Source of the DNA: Erythrobacter sp.
GTDB lineage: Bacteria; Pseudomonadota; Alphaproteobacteria; Sphingomonadales; Sphingomonadaceae
Assembly: GCA_013214365.1 (NCBI GenBank)
Contig: JABSPI010000251.1
Span: forward strand, 1-6,230
Direction of reading: 5' to 3'
Length of the DNA: 6,230 nt
The translations under genes were made by a program, and so were the position numbers. A model generated the notes under the pieces. The model was not told where the DNA came from, searched no databases, and worked only from the letters and a program-made list of their open reading frames with translations. Of the stretch, positions 1-6,101 are shown in pieces (position 1 is the first letter of the stretch; each line of letters opens with the position of its first letter).

Positions 1-683
1 ACAGGTGAGGCTTGTTGGGCTTGTTGGGCTTGGTTCCTCTCTTGTGCATCCCGAATACGCATCATATTCTCATCACTGCCTGGGTCACGACCCATGAACT
101 TTTGAGGGGTAAAATCATCCATTCCCATTGATCTAACTGGCTCTTGTGCCACTTGACCTTGTACTGCTTGATCAGGTTGGTTGATCATCTGTTGCTGACC
201 ACCCATACGGAAAGTACCATCAGTCTGAGCGAATGTTTTTGGCATTTGGCTTGTTTGTGATTCTGGCATAGTCGGCTTTACACCACTTAACTCTCGGCTT
301 TGCGCCTCAGTGTTACCTTGTTGATCGACAGGTTGGTTTTGTGCTGGTGCTGGTAGCCCAAGCATTGCATGTAATGCGTTTTGTCCGCCTTGTGATATCA
401 TCCGCTCAACGTTTTCTGCTGAGTTAGTCAATAATTCACTAGAAGAAATTTGCGCTTGTTGAAACATATCTAACGTGTTCCGCATGGTATCGTTAAACGT
501 TGCAATAGCAGACGGGTAAGTCTCGTTAATAACCCCTATAGCTTTTTGTCTAGCTACAGAATCTAAATTACCAGCCCTTTCAGTTGCCGCCGCTGCTGCT
601 TTAGCTTGCTTTTTTTGTTGTTTATTGGCTTGGTAATCCCCAAATAATTTCAAACCTACCGTTGCCGTAATTACCCAACTCAT
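1..683 (-). CDS. Probable internal/ejection (DNA transfer) protein, N-terminal part, partial
   Basis: An uninterrupted frame from ATG 683-681 to the left edge gives 227 residues; the stop is outside the window. It starts MSWVITATVGLKLFGDYQAN, a weakly hydrophobic lead. A Lys/Gln/Ala-rich helix follows (KQQKKQAKAAAAATERA, 21-37), then helical segments, the last reading ENVERMISQGGQNALHAMLGLPAPA (about 90-114, quoted in part: QGGQNALHAMLGL). After that it is low-complexity and Gln/Pro/Met-rich, ending in QQA repeats. A short hydrophobic start, an Ala/Gln-rich helical body and a GG.NAL.AMLGL motif are typical of virion internal proteins released with DNA by podoviruses (P22 gp7/gp20/gp16 or T7 gp14 type), and P22 has such genes after its tail genes. 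No single family is certain. Coupled to the cupin-like gene by ATGA (680-683). No ribosome site beyond AGGATTG is evident, so coupling matters. Confidence 0.65.
   Translation of the reverse strand, partial: MSWVITATVGLKLFGDYQANKQQKKQAKAAAAATERAGNLDSVARQKAIGVINETYPSAIATFNDTMRNTLDMFQQAQISSSELLTNSAENVERMISQGGQNALHAMLGLPAPAQNQPVDQQGNTEAQSRELSGVKPTMPESQTSQMPKTFAQTDGTFRMGGQQQMINQPDQAVQGQVAQEPVRSMGMDDFTPQKFMGRDPGSDENMMRIRDAQERNQAQQAQQASP
11..32. repeat. Nine-base coding tandem repeat (QQA units)
   Basis: Two exact copies of CTTGTTGGG (11-19 and 20-28), then the first four bases of a third copy (CTTG, 29-32). On the minus strand they encode repeats of Gln-Gln-Ala within the Gln-rich part of the probable ejection protein. 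Each unit is a multiple of three, so gain or loss of a copy would keep the frame. Confidence 0.8.
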
Positions 684-1129
684 AATTCAATCCTTAACCT
701 TTTGATTTCTTCCAGCATTACAATGTCATTAACATTGTCAGTTATAAACTCTTCTTTTATTTCGTCTACGTCTTTGCTATTTGTCGGGTGAATACAAACC
801 CAAACAGTATCCTCTAGCGCGTAAAATGATCTTTGTGTACCAGGTGGTGAAACTTTAATAAATGGAGTGTTTATTCTTTCTACCTTGTCACCGTCATATA
901 CTTCAATATCACCGCTTAACATAATAGTAAGCCCATCAAAGCGGTGCATACATCCCGTTATGGTCGTTCCTTTTGGTATAAACAACTGCCTAGCATAAAG
1001 ACCTTTAGCGAAGAAATTCGTTAAAACTGTATCAGCTTCTTTTAACTCGCCACTAAGCAAACCTTTAACTTGTATTCGGTTAAGCTCTTTTTGCTTATCG
1101 TATCCGTTAACTAGTTGATTAGTATCCAT
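680..1129 (-). CDS. Small cupin-like phage protein
   Basis: 149 residues from the ATG at 1129-1127. A helical N-terminal part (1-37) is followed by a beta-rich core with the shape of one cupin barrel. ARQLFIPKGTTITGCMHRFD (46-65) gives an entry strand, a PKGT turn and a lone His in MHRFD; GLTIMLSGDIEVYDGDKVERI (66-86, quoted for its SGDIEV turn) is the central hairpin. FIKVSPPGTQRSFYALEDTVWVCIHPT (90-116) has the PPGTQR turn and an outgoing strand with WVCIH. An acidic helix (DVDEIKEEF) closes it. Small proteins of this type (FIPAGT...G..H, then SPPGTKR, then DT.W..IH) are common in tailed-phage genomes, but their role is not settled. The classic metal set of two His and a Glu is incomplete: His62 and His114 are the only histidines, so an enzyme role is doubtful. 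It overlaps its upstream neighbour by 19 bases and the next gene by four (ATGA). Confidence 0.75.
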   Translation of the reverse strand: MDTNQLVNGYDKQKELNRIQVKGLLSGELKEADTVLTNFFAKGLYARQLFIPKGTTITGCMHRFDGLTIMLSGDIEVYDGDKVERINTPFIKVSPPGTQRSFYALEDTVWVCIHPTNSKDVDEIKEEFITDNVNDIVMLEEIKRLRIEL

Positions 1130-1362
1130 CCTGTATTCCCTGTTGCAGTTGATTTTAAATATAATTTGTCGCTTGTAGTGTCCCAATATTGGTCTTTAAA
1201 CTTACCTGTCACAACCCCCTCGGGACTGCCTGAACTGTCCAATATTACCGGCGCGTTATTAATAAATGATATCAAACTAGAAATAACCGTAAAAAATAAC
1301 CTTTTAGGTTTCCGGTTCTCTCCTACCACCTCAGTACCTATATTTAATTCACTAATTGCCAT
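1111..1362 (-). CDS. Small virion-region protein of unknown function
   Basis: 83 residues from the ATG at 1362-1360; one codon upstream is an in-frame TTG, which is less likely as start. A GGGTGGG run just upstream is a possible weak ribosome site, and the gene overlaps the gp10-type stop by 11 bases, so reinitiation is likely. Not identified by family. What can be seen: a polar start, a hydrophobic stretch RLFFTVISSLISFINNAPVI (21-40) broken by polar residues and too weak to call a membrane segment, and a C-terminal half GKFKDQYWDTTSDKLYLKST followed by GNTGWILIN. That end resembles the short beta motif (a DTT..KLY.K...GNTGW pattern) found in appendage or fibre-linked phage proteins. It occupies the place where P22 encodes the tail needle gp26, but it is far shorter and has no heptad coiled coil. 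A small tail component is inference. Confidence 0.7.
   Translation of the reverse strand: MAISELNIGTEVVGENRKPKRLFFTVISSLISFINNAPVILDSSGSPEGVVTGKFKDQYWDTTSDKLYLKSTATGNTGWILIN
1137..1141 (-). promoter_or_regulatory. Ribosome binding site that decides the cupin-like gene start
   Basis: The minus strand reads AGGGA seven bases before the ATG at 1129-1127. The open frame extends 19 codons further upstream to another ATG (1186), but that part has no comparable site, overlaps the previous gene much more, and reads as unstructured basic sequence. The 1129 start is preferred. Confidence 0.6.
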
Positions 1363-2836
1363 CAACGCCCACCCATGCCCTTATTATTACATATTTACCC
1401 GGTTTAGTCATTCGGAAGCGAAAAGTGCGAGGTGTCCGACTTCTACCTAAGTTTGACCATCTTAAAATCCTTTGGTATTCACCCTTTAAACCCATACCCC
1501 TCGTTCGCCAACCATTATCAGGAAATACCTTGCCATCATCAGAATAATTCATTTCAACATCTAACTCATCATCACCAGTCGCTAAACCTGCCTCAACTTC
1601 TAGTAGGAAGTATCTGTAAAAAATTTCCTTGGTGCCACTACTAATAGGAGGTAAAGAAAAATCATAACGAATTAAGTTACCGTAATCTGTTCGCTCACCT
1701 TCTGCCAACTCACCTATTAACCCTCCTTCGCTATCACTGCACAACAATCTATCGTAAGCAGTAACTAATCCATTAACACGCCACCTATCCTTATTTGCTA
1801 GGTTTTCCGATCTATCCTCTACCCATACCTTTTTACCGGCCATCTTTGTTGCTTTCATGCAATATTTAAAAGTGTTATTTTTCATGCTGAATACTGCGAA
1901 TGTTTCACCCCTAAAAGTGTAATTAAATCCAAATGCTTTTTTTATTTCTTCACTGGTGTACCGCTCTAATATCTGTTCAATAGATGTCGTTGATATTGGC
2001 GTGAATTCATTGCCGGTAAACTGGTATATTTTAGGAGTTTCGTTAAACCCCTGCCCCATCATGACAAAGGACTCGCCCAAGTCATATATCGCGAACTGGC
2101 TAGATAATCCTTTAGTGAACTCATACCCTTTAACCTTGGTAAATAATGCGCCTAACTCATTAAGGTTTGTTGGTGCATACACCGCGCAATTGATATCAGA
2201 AAAAACAAATAGTTGCTCGTTGTATTCGTGTAACCCTACAATATTATTTTTAGCATTCCCATAGATAAAGAAGTTTGCCGCATCATAACTCAAGCCATCG
2301 TTTGTGTCAGACTCGAAAACGATAGCCTGATCTGCGCCAAATATAAATACACCTGTTATAAAAACAACACTATTAACCATTGTTGCAGGGGACGGTATAA
2401 ATTCCGAATCAGTTATTTGTACGAGCCCTGCTGAATCAGAATACATGTAAGCCGTGTTGGTTCCTGGTACAACTATCCCTAATTGTGTTCCACTATCAGC
2501 TAAACTAACAAGCCCCGTACCCGCTATAGTTCCTAAGTTATCAACTGTGAATGTTTCATTACTAAAAGAATCGACTAACCTGTTTAATCTCCATAACGTA
2601 TTTCCGTTTATAAAATAAGGTATTCCAGACATCACCCTAACGCCCCGACTAACTTCACCGCCCGGAGTTGTTAAAATTTCTTTTAATCCCAACCTTGTAA
2701 ATAGCTGAGTTACAGAACTAGCGTCTGACTCTGGGTAATTAGGGAATAGATTTTGACAAAGTTGATGCGATACAGGTAGCGATTCACTTACATAAAATCC
2801 ATTACCTAGCGGGATCTCTTTTGGCTCTAGTCTCAT
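1352..2836 (-). CDS. Packaged-DNA stabilisation / tail hub protein, P22 gp10-like
   Basis: 494 residues; P22 gp10 has 472. In P22, gp10 forms the hexameric lower tail tube, binds gp4 above and the tailspikes and needle below, and keeps packaged DNA from leaking. The diagnostic match is ISTTSIEQILERYTSEEIKKA (281-301, quoted in part) against P22 IATASIEKIIRSYTAEEM. Other matches are GIPYFINGNTLWRL (71-84) to the early blade YRVCGGKLYK, NNIVGLHEYNEQLFVFSDIN (197-216) to DGIIGIGTWRDFIVCFG, and GGLIGELAEG (371-380) to EAVVGQLQFD. RILRWSNLGRSRTPRTFRFR (456-475) matches VLWKRVGRIRRLIGFKLRV. Repeated beta-strand pairs throughout fit a propeller. The start is backed by GGAGG seven bases upstream and the ATGA overlap with the previous gene. 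The C-terminal WVGVDGN runs past the P22 end, and its coding sequence overlaps the next gene by 11 bases. Confidence 0.93.
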   Translation of the reverse strand: MRLEPKEIPLGNGFYVSESLPVSHQLCQNLFPNYPESDASSVTQLFTRLGLKEILTTPGGEVSRGVRVMSGIPYFINGNTLWRLNRLVDSFSNETFTVDNLGTIAGTGLVSLADSGTQLGIVVPGTNTAYMYSDSAGLVQITDSEFIPSPATMVNSVVFITGVFIFGADQAIVFESDTNDGLSYDAANFFIYGNAKNNIVGLHEYNEQLFVFSDINCAVYAPTNLNELGALFTKVKGYEFTKGLSSQFAIYDLGESFVMMGQGFNETPKIYQFTGNEFTPISTTSIEQILERYTSEEIKKAFGFNYTFRGETFAVFSMKNNTFKYCMKATKMAGKKVWVEDRSENLANKDRWRVNGLVTAYDRLLCSDSEGGLIGELAEGERTDYGNLIRYDFSLPPISSGTKEIFYRYFLLEVEAGLATGDDELDVEMNYSDDGKVFPDNGWRTRGMGLKGEYQRILRWSNLGRSRTPRTFRFRMTKPGKYVIIRAWVGVDGN

Positions 2837-3750
2837 GCGCCTGCCTCCGGTTTTGGTTGTAATTTGCCAAGAGGTACAATACCAATTATAGCGCTGTACT
2901 TAGCTGAAAGTGCTTTTATTTCCTCCGCCGCTTGATCGGGAGTTGTGAATTCAGTTAAAGACTGTTCAGCCAACATATAGGTTAATGGTAAAAACCATTC
3001 ACTCGGAAAGTCTACACTGTCTCCATTGTCACTAGTTACATTGATCGGGCGAATGTATGTAATATTAAGTAGTGCGTTATTGTCTACTGGCTTTTTGAAA
3101 ATAGACAACGTGCCGTTAACTAGTTGCGGTGAGTAAAACCAAGCTTGAACCGATCCCGTTTCTGAGTCATCAGATTCATAAAATTGTGTTGAGTTCCATT
3201 TTGTTGTTGGCAGTTTCATCGAGGTTAAACCAGATTGATACCGACCATTAACTATTTTTACGGGGCGCTCTATGATGTTGGCGTACACGTAAACAGTTGA
3301 TGAGGCAGGAACAATAGCCGTTAATACATCATCAATTATAACTGCGCCAGCGGTATAGCTAGCAACAGTGGTCCATTGAACAGAGCCCGATGCGTGAATT
3401 ATTCCTATGTTATCCCCGCTATTTATCGCCCCGGTCACATTTAAAGTAAAACCGATTGGCGTTATGGTATCTGTAGTTAGTTTTAAGAATTCATCTTTAT
3501 TAACTGCCACCGTACCACCTGGACCTAGTTTGTATTCACTAACGCCTAGTTGCAATGGTATTACCGCCTGTGTTTCAGTCCACAAATGATAATTAACTTG
3601 TAGTGTTTTTACTAAATAGTTTAATCCTGAAAACAAAGAACTTCTATCTTCTGAACTTAACGGAAGAACCTTGTCTTTTATTCCAAGTATCACACCGGCT
3701 TTATTTATAATATCCAGCCCTGTAGCTGATAAAGTCGCGCTTATAGTCAT
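2833..3750 (-). CDS. Head-tail adaptor/stopper-type structural protein
   Basis: 305 residues. The layout is that of podovirus adaptor proteins (the gp4/T7 gp11-type group). An N-terminal helical part (9-57: a helix, a loop KVLPLSSED, a second helix LFSGLNYLVKTLQVNYHLW) leads into VSEYKLGPGGTV (70-81), the YxLGPGG turn common in this group. A beta-rich insertion follows (about 98-160, including SGSVQWTTV and SSTVYVYANI), then ERPVKIVNGRY (161-171) and strands with GTLSIFKKP (213-221). The C-terminal signature DFPSEWFLPLTYMLAEQSL (247-265) precedes a final helix. The likely role is forming or extending the ring between portal and tail hub, inferred from fold pattern and position. GGAGGG lies six bases before the ATG. 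The start is two bases after the gp4 stop, and the end overlaps the gp10-type gene by ATGA. It could alternatively be a nozzle-ring protein. Confidence 0.72.
   Translation of the reverse strand: MTISATLSATGLDIINKAGVILGIKDKVLPLSSEDRSSLFSGLNYLVKTLQVNYHLWTETQAVIPLQLGVSEYKLGPGGTVAVNKDEFLKLTTDTITPIGFTLNVTGAINSGDNIGIIHASGSVQWTTVASYTAGAVIIDDVLTAIVPASSTVYVYANIIERPVKIVNGRYQSGLTSMKLPTTKWNSTQFYESDDSETGSVQAWFYSPQLVNGTLSIFKKPVDNNALLNITYIRPINVTSDNGDSVDFPSEWFLPLTYMLAEQSLTEFTTPDQAAEEIKALSAKYSAIIGIVPLGKLQPKPEAGA
2844..2848 (-). promoter_or_regulatory. Ribosome binding site of the gp10-like gene
   Basis: The minus strand reads GGAGG, seven bases before the ATG at 2836-2834, inside the end of the preceding adaptor gene. 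This strong site fixes the start and lets ribosomes load independently of the ATGA stop-start overlap. Confidence 0.75.
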
Positions 3751-3752
3751 CT

Positions 3753-4472
3753 TTAGCCCTCCAATTTATCATGTATAGCGAAATCGAAATCAAAAACTTT
3801 CTGCTTTGTCGCTGTGGTGCCGGTTACTTGTATTTTATAAACCCCGGCATTAGTAAACGTTAACTTTGCCGTTGCCACTTTATCGGTGAAAGTTTGATTT
3901 TCTATTTTAATTTTACTGTTCTCTGATACCCATACAACATTGGTTAACACTTCGTCTAATACCCATGCCGTGAAATCGACAGGTAAGTTAATGAATGAAT
4001 CAACGCTATAATGATCGGCATTTGATGAAGTTTTAGAGCCGTTGTAATACAGGTTAGATCTGGAATTACTGTAAACGTTATTCGATGTATTACCCAAACC
4101 TCTTGGCGTTCTGTTGGTGTATTTCACGATTGGCAAGATAGCACCACGGATAAACATTTTACGAACGCCTGTGCTGTAACCTTTCCCAACAAGGAAAGGA
4201 ACCTCTATACCATAATCGCCACCAATCCGAACAGCTAGCCCACAAGCAATAGTGTTCAGGTCTTCAATAGTCAATCCTGATTCCTCGTCTAATTCCGCAT
4301 TAAAGCCAGTGGAATTATACCCGGTGCTTATTGATGGAGTGGCATCTAATTCAGCCATCATAGCCTCAAGGTCGATTAGCGCATCAGGATATTGAGGAAG
4401 GGAAGGATCAGAACTAGCGCCTTTAACCTTTAATTTCCTGAATGCCATCTTTAATATTTCAAGTTTTATCAT
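3753..4472 (-). CDS. Tail accessory factor, P22 gp4-like, with C-terminal beta-rich extension
   Basis: 239 residues; P22 gp4 is about 166. In P22, gp4 binds under the portal after packaging, starts closure of the DNA channel and is the platform for gp10; peptidoglycan hydrolase activity has also been reported for it. Residues 1-155 match gp4 in pattern. An N-terminal helix KLEILKMAFRKLKV corresponds to P22 GDLVRAALRKLGV, DLEAMMAEL (34-42) to DLEAMMAEW, and GYNSTGFNAELDEESGL (51-67) to the acidic loop. LNTIACGLAVRIGGDYGIE (72-90) corresponds to the NLACRIAPDYALE helix. Residues about 165-235 have no P22 gp4 counterpart; they read as alternating beta strands (VVWVSENSKIKIENQTFT, ATAKLTFTNAGVYKIQVTGT), an Ig-like pattern. 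The first ATG is chosen over Met9 because GGTGA precedes it at the right distance and the helix starts there. No catalytic residue can be assigned by eye. Confidence 0.88.
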   Translation of the reverse strand: MIKLEILKMAFRKLKVKGASSDPSLPQYPDALIDLEAMMAELDATPSISTGYNSTGFNAELDEESGLTIEDLNTIACGLAVRIGGDYGIEVPFLVGKGYSTGVRKMFIRGAILPIVKYTNRTPRGLGNTSNNVYSNSRSNLYYNGSKTSSNADHYSVDSFINLPVDFTAWVLDEVLTNVVWVSENSKIKIENQTFTDKVATAKLTFTNAGVYKIQVTGTTATKQKVFDFDFAIHDKLEG

Positions 4473-4483
4473 ATTTCACCAAC

Positions 4484-4507
4484 AAAAAAGGGAGTTTTAC
4501 CTCCCTT
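4484..4507 (-). terminator. Intrinsic terminator between head and tail genes
   Basis: Read on the minus strand: AAGGGAG, a six-base loop GTAAAA, then CTCCCTT, followed by four more T and then GTTGG. The seven-base stem is perfect (arms 4507-4501 and 4494-4488), and the run of six U straddles the stem base and continues to 4484. The plus-strand reading of the same hairpin lacks a T-run, so it acts on minus-strand transcripts, the direction of all genes here. It sits in the only real intergenic gap (4528-4473), 21 bases after the small gene's stop and about 11 bases before the gp4 start. The stem has few G-C pairs, so partial read-through is likely, which the tail genes would need unless they have their own promoter. 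I see no convincing one. Confidence 0.75.
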
Positions 4508-4528
4508 AGTTTATCATTGTTTGACTAA

Positions 4529-4780
4529 TTAATCAGCTTGTTCATTATGTGAACTGTCGATATCAATAGGCTTTTCGTCATCCTTCGGGGCTTTTTTACG
4601 TTTAGGTTTAAACGCTTCCTCAACCCCATTGCACCAACCGCTTTTTTTAAATGCTTTTTCTTCACTCACATCATTAGCCGTAATAATATCAAAGTACACT
4701 CTAACTTCGTTCAGGACAATGGAATAATCCCCATCTTTCCTGGTTAAAGTTTTAGGATACTCATTTGATTTATCAGACAT
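4529..4780 (-). CDS. Small protein of unknown function in the coat-gp4 interval
   Basis: 83 residues, not identified with confidence. The ATG overlaps the coat stop as TAATG. A weak AGG lies four bases upstream, so translation probably depends on reinitiation after coat. The N-terminal part (about 6-52) has the look of small phage head-region proteins that carry a YP...L pair near the start and a GW near the end: EYPKTL (7-12) and KSGWCNG (46-52), with acidic residues between. After that come a basic stretch (KPKRKKAPK, about 58-66) and an acidic, polar tail (DDEKPIDID to the end), probably disordered. There is no signal peptide or membrane segment. Because it is co-translated with coat and precedes the terminator, it would be made at coat-like level. 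A head-associated or decoration role is possible but is inference from position only. Confidence 0.72.
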   Translation of the reverse strand: MSDKSNEYPKTLTRKDGDYSIVLNEVRVYFDIITANDVSEEKAFKKSGWCNGVEEAFKPKRKKAPKDDEKPIDIDSSHNEQAD

Positions 4781-6090
4781 TAAACCTGACCCCCCATTAA
4801 TATGCCAATTTCTTCAGGCTTCTCAATCTGCCAATCATACCAAATGGCAATACGACATTGACCTGTCAAGCTGCCTAAGCTGCTCTCAAAACCAATAATA
4901 CCGTTGATCTTTCCTGCTGAGAATGACTTGGTACGCAAATCAGCGAATAATTCATGGTCGGTTGGAATAGGACTAGATGCTAATACCATTGCATCTTTGG
5001 TCATAATAACGTTTGCTTTACCTGCGGTAGTGTTTAACCACACAAGCGTGTCAGCGTTATTAAATGCAGTTGAAACGTTAGAATAAGCTGCTTCATCTCG
5101 ACTTAACACACCCGAACCACCGTCTGCTACTGGCCTTTCATCCCATGCGTAAGGTCGCGGCGAAATAGTTAATACTTGACCATTGATAGCTTGAACCGAG
5201 AAAGTCATGTCATCACCTGATTCAATCTTACCATCACGTGATACCGCTTTCATTCCTGCAATACTAAACTTGTCACCAATATTAACACTTGCCGCCGTGC
5301 CTGTTACTGTCAGGGTAGCAAAGCGATTATCAAAAGGAACTTCAGTGCCACTTGGTGAAACTTCAGTTGAAATCGGTACGAATGTTTGTGCGCCGTTAAC
5401 AGTTAAAACAACACTTTGTGCAGTCATTACAGGTAATCTATTGTGCTTGTAAACGTTTGAGATACCAGAAACTTGCTGTTGAAGTAACCCTTTGTTGTAA
5501 GCATCATCAGGCAATTTTCCTGAATAGTTAGCTGTTGATTGCGTCAGCTCTTTACCACCTGCGCGATAATCAGCTGAGTTTAACCAAGCACACACGCCTT
5601 TACTTTTGGCATATTCAAGATCAAACATTTTATCCTCTGCCGCGCCTAGTGCATCCCATAACGTAAAGTTAGTGGACCCGATAGCGTTAGAATCAGTCAC
5701 CGCAAAGGCACCACCTTTTACAGCTCTCTCCAATCCGCGTTCCTCAACCTCACCAACTAAACGTTTGGCATAAGATTGAATCTTACGGCGGTAACTTGTT
5801 TCATCACGGACATCATCAGCACGTAAGCCGAAATATGCGTTAGAAGGATCGCCAAGATTACCCTGTATAGATAATTCGATGATACCGTCCTCATTGCCTG
5901 TAATATCCCAGCCATCTTGCGTGCGTGATTGCTGCTCGATAGGTTTCCACCACGTGTTATTACCGCGCTGCAAATCTCTTCCAGACTGGTTGTAAGTCTG
6001 GGCCATGTCGGTAAAAGTTTCAATTGTTTCTAAGGTTTTAACAACCTCGTCAATTGCGTAATTTACCAGTTTACCTTCTGTTAAGCTCAT
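4780..6090 (-). CDS. Major coat (capsid) protein, P22 gp5-like, with I-domain
   Basis: 436 residues; P22 gp5 has 430. This subunit forms the icosahedral head on the HK97 fold, assembled around scaffold. Alignment with P22 coat is clear by eye. The N-terminus LTEGKLVNYAIDEVV matches the P22 N-arm, and WKPIEQQSRTQDGWDIT (48-64) matches the P22 WMPVEQES.TQEGWDLT. LRADDVRDETSYRRKIQS (89-106) matches LRADDLRDETAYRRRIQS, and DNRFATLTV (254-262) and IPTDHELFADLRTKSFS (375-391) match too. LTGQCRIAIWYDW (408-420) and EEIGILMGGQV (426-436) match the C-terminus. Residues about 228-350 are the extra beta-barrel I-domain typical of P22 coat, including NGAQTFVPI and the second conserved edge AYSNVSTAF. The start is set by AAGGA six bases upstream and by the P22 N-terminus. 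The stop overlaps the next ATG by one base (TAATG). The I-domain loops differ from P22. Confidence 0.97.
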   Translation of the reverse strand: MSLTEGKLVNYAIDEVVKTLETIETFTDMAQTYNQSGRDLQRGNNTWWKPIEQQSRTQDGWDITGNEDGIIELSIQGNLGDPSNAYFGLRADDVRDETSYRRKIQSYAKRLVGEVEERGLERAVKGGAFAVTDSNAIGSTNFTLWDALGAAEDKMFDLEYAKSKGVCAWLNSADYRAGGKELTQSTANYSGKLPDDAYNKGLLQQQVSGISNVYKHNRLPVMTAQSVVLTVNGAQTFVPISTEVSPSGTEVPFDNRFATLTVTGTAASVNIGDKFSIAGMKAVSRDGKIESGDDMTFSVQAINGQVLTISPRPYAWDERPVADGGSGVLSRDEAAYSNVSTAFNNADTLVWLNTTAGKANVIMTKDAMVLASSPIPTDHELFADLRTKSFSAGKINGIIGFESSLGSLTGQCRIAIWYDWQIEKPEEIGILMGGQV

Positions 6091-6096
6091 TTTGTA

Positions 6097-6101
6097 TCCT
6101 T
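6097..6101 (-). promoter_or_regulatory. Ribosome binding site of the coat gene
   Basis: The minus strand reads AAGGA six bases before the coat ATG (6090-6088). It overlaps the TAA stop of the scaffold gene, so ribosomes finishing scaffold are placed on the coat start. It supports the chosen coat start. Confidence 0.75.

Noticed and set aside
1127..1186. Longer start for the cupin-like gene at 1186
   Set aside because: It adds 19 residues that overlap the previous gene by 76 bases and lack a ribosome site, whereas AGGGA sits properly before the ATG at 1129.
1115..2264. Plus-strand open frames of 60-111 codons opposite the gp10-like gene and the small gene after it
   Set aside because: They lie wholly antisense to well-supported genes, have no ribosome sites or recognisable domains, and are cysteine/proline-rich in the way reverse-frame shadows are.
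4521..4548. Possible plus-strand promoter (TTGACT, 16 bases, CATTAT) near the terminator gap
   Set aside because: It would drive antisense RNA into the head genes; the -10 is poor (4 of 6) and AT-rich DNA gives such matches by chance. No plus-strand gene follows it.
4904..5452. Plus-strand open frames of 60 and 81 codons opposite the coat gene
   Set aside because: The coat gene is certain by homology; these are complement-frame shadows without start signals.
5757..6023. Minus-strand 88-codon frame inside the coat gene
   Set aside because: Out-of-frame overlap with the conserved N-terminal third of coat; no ribosome site and no recognisable protein.
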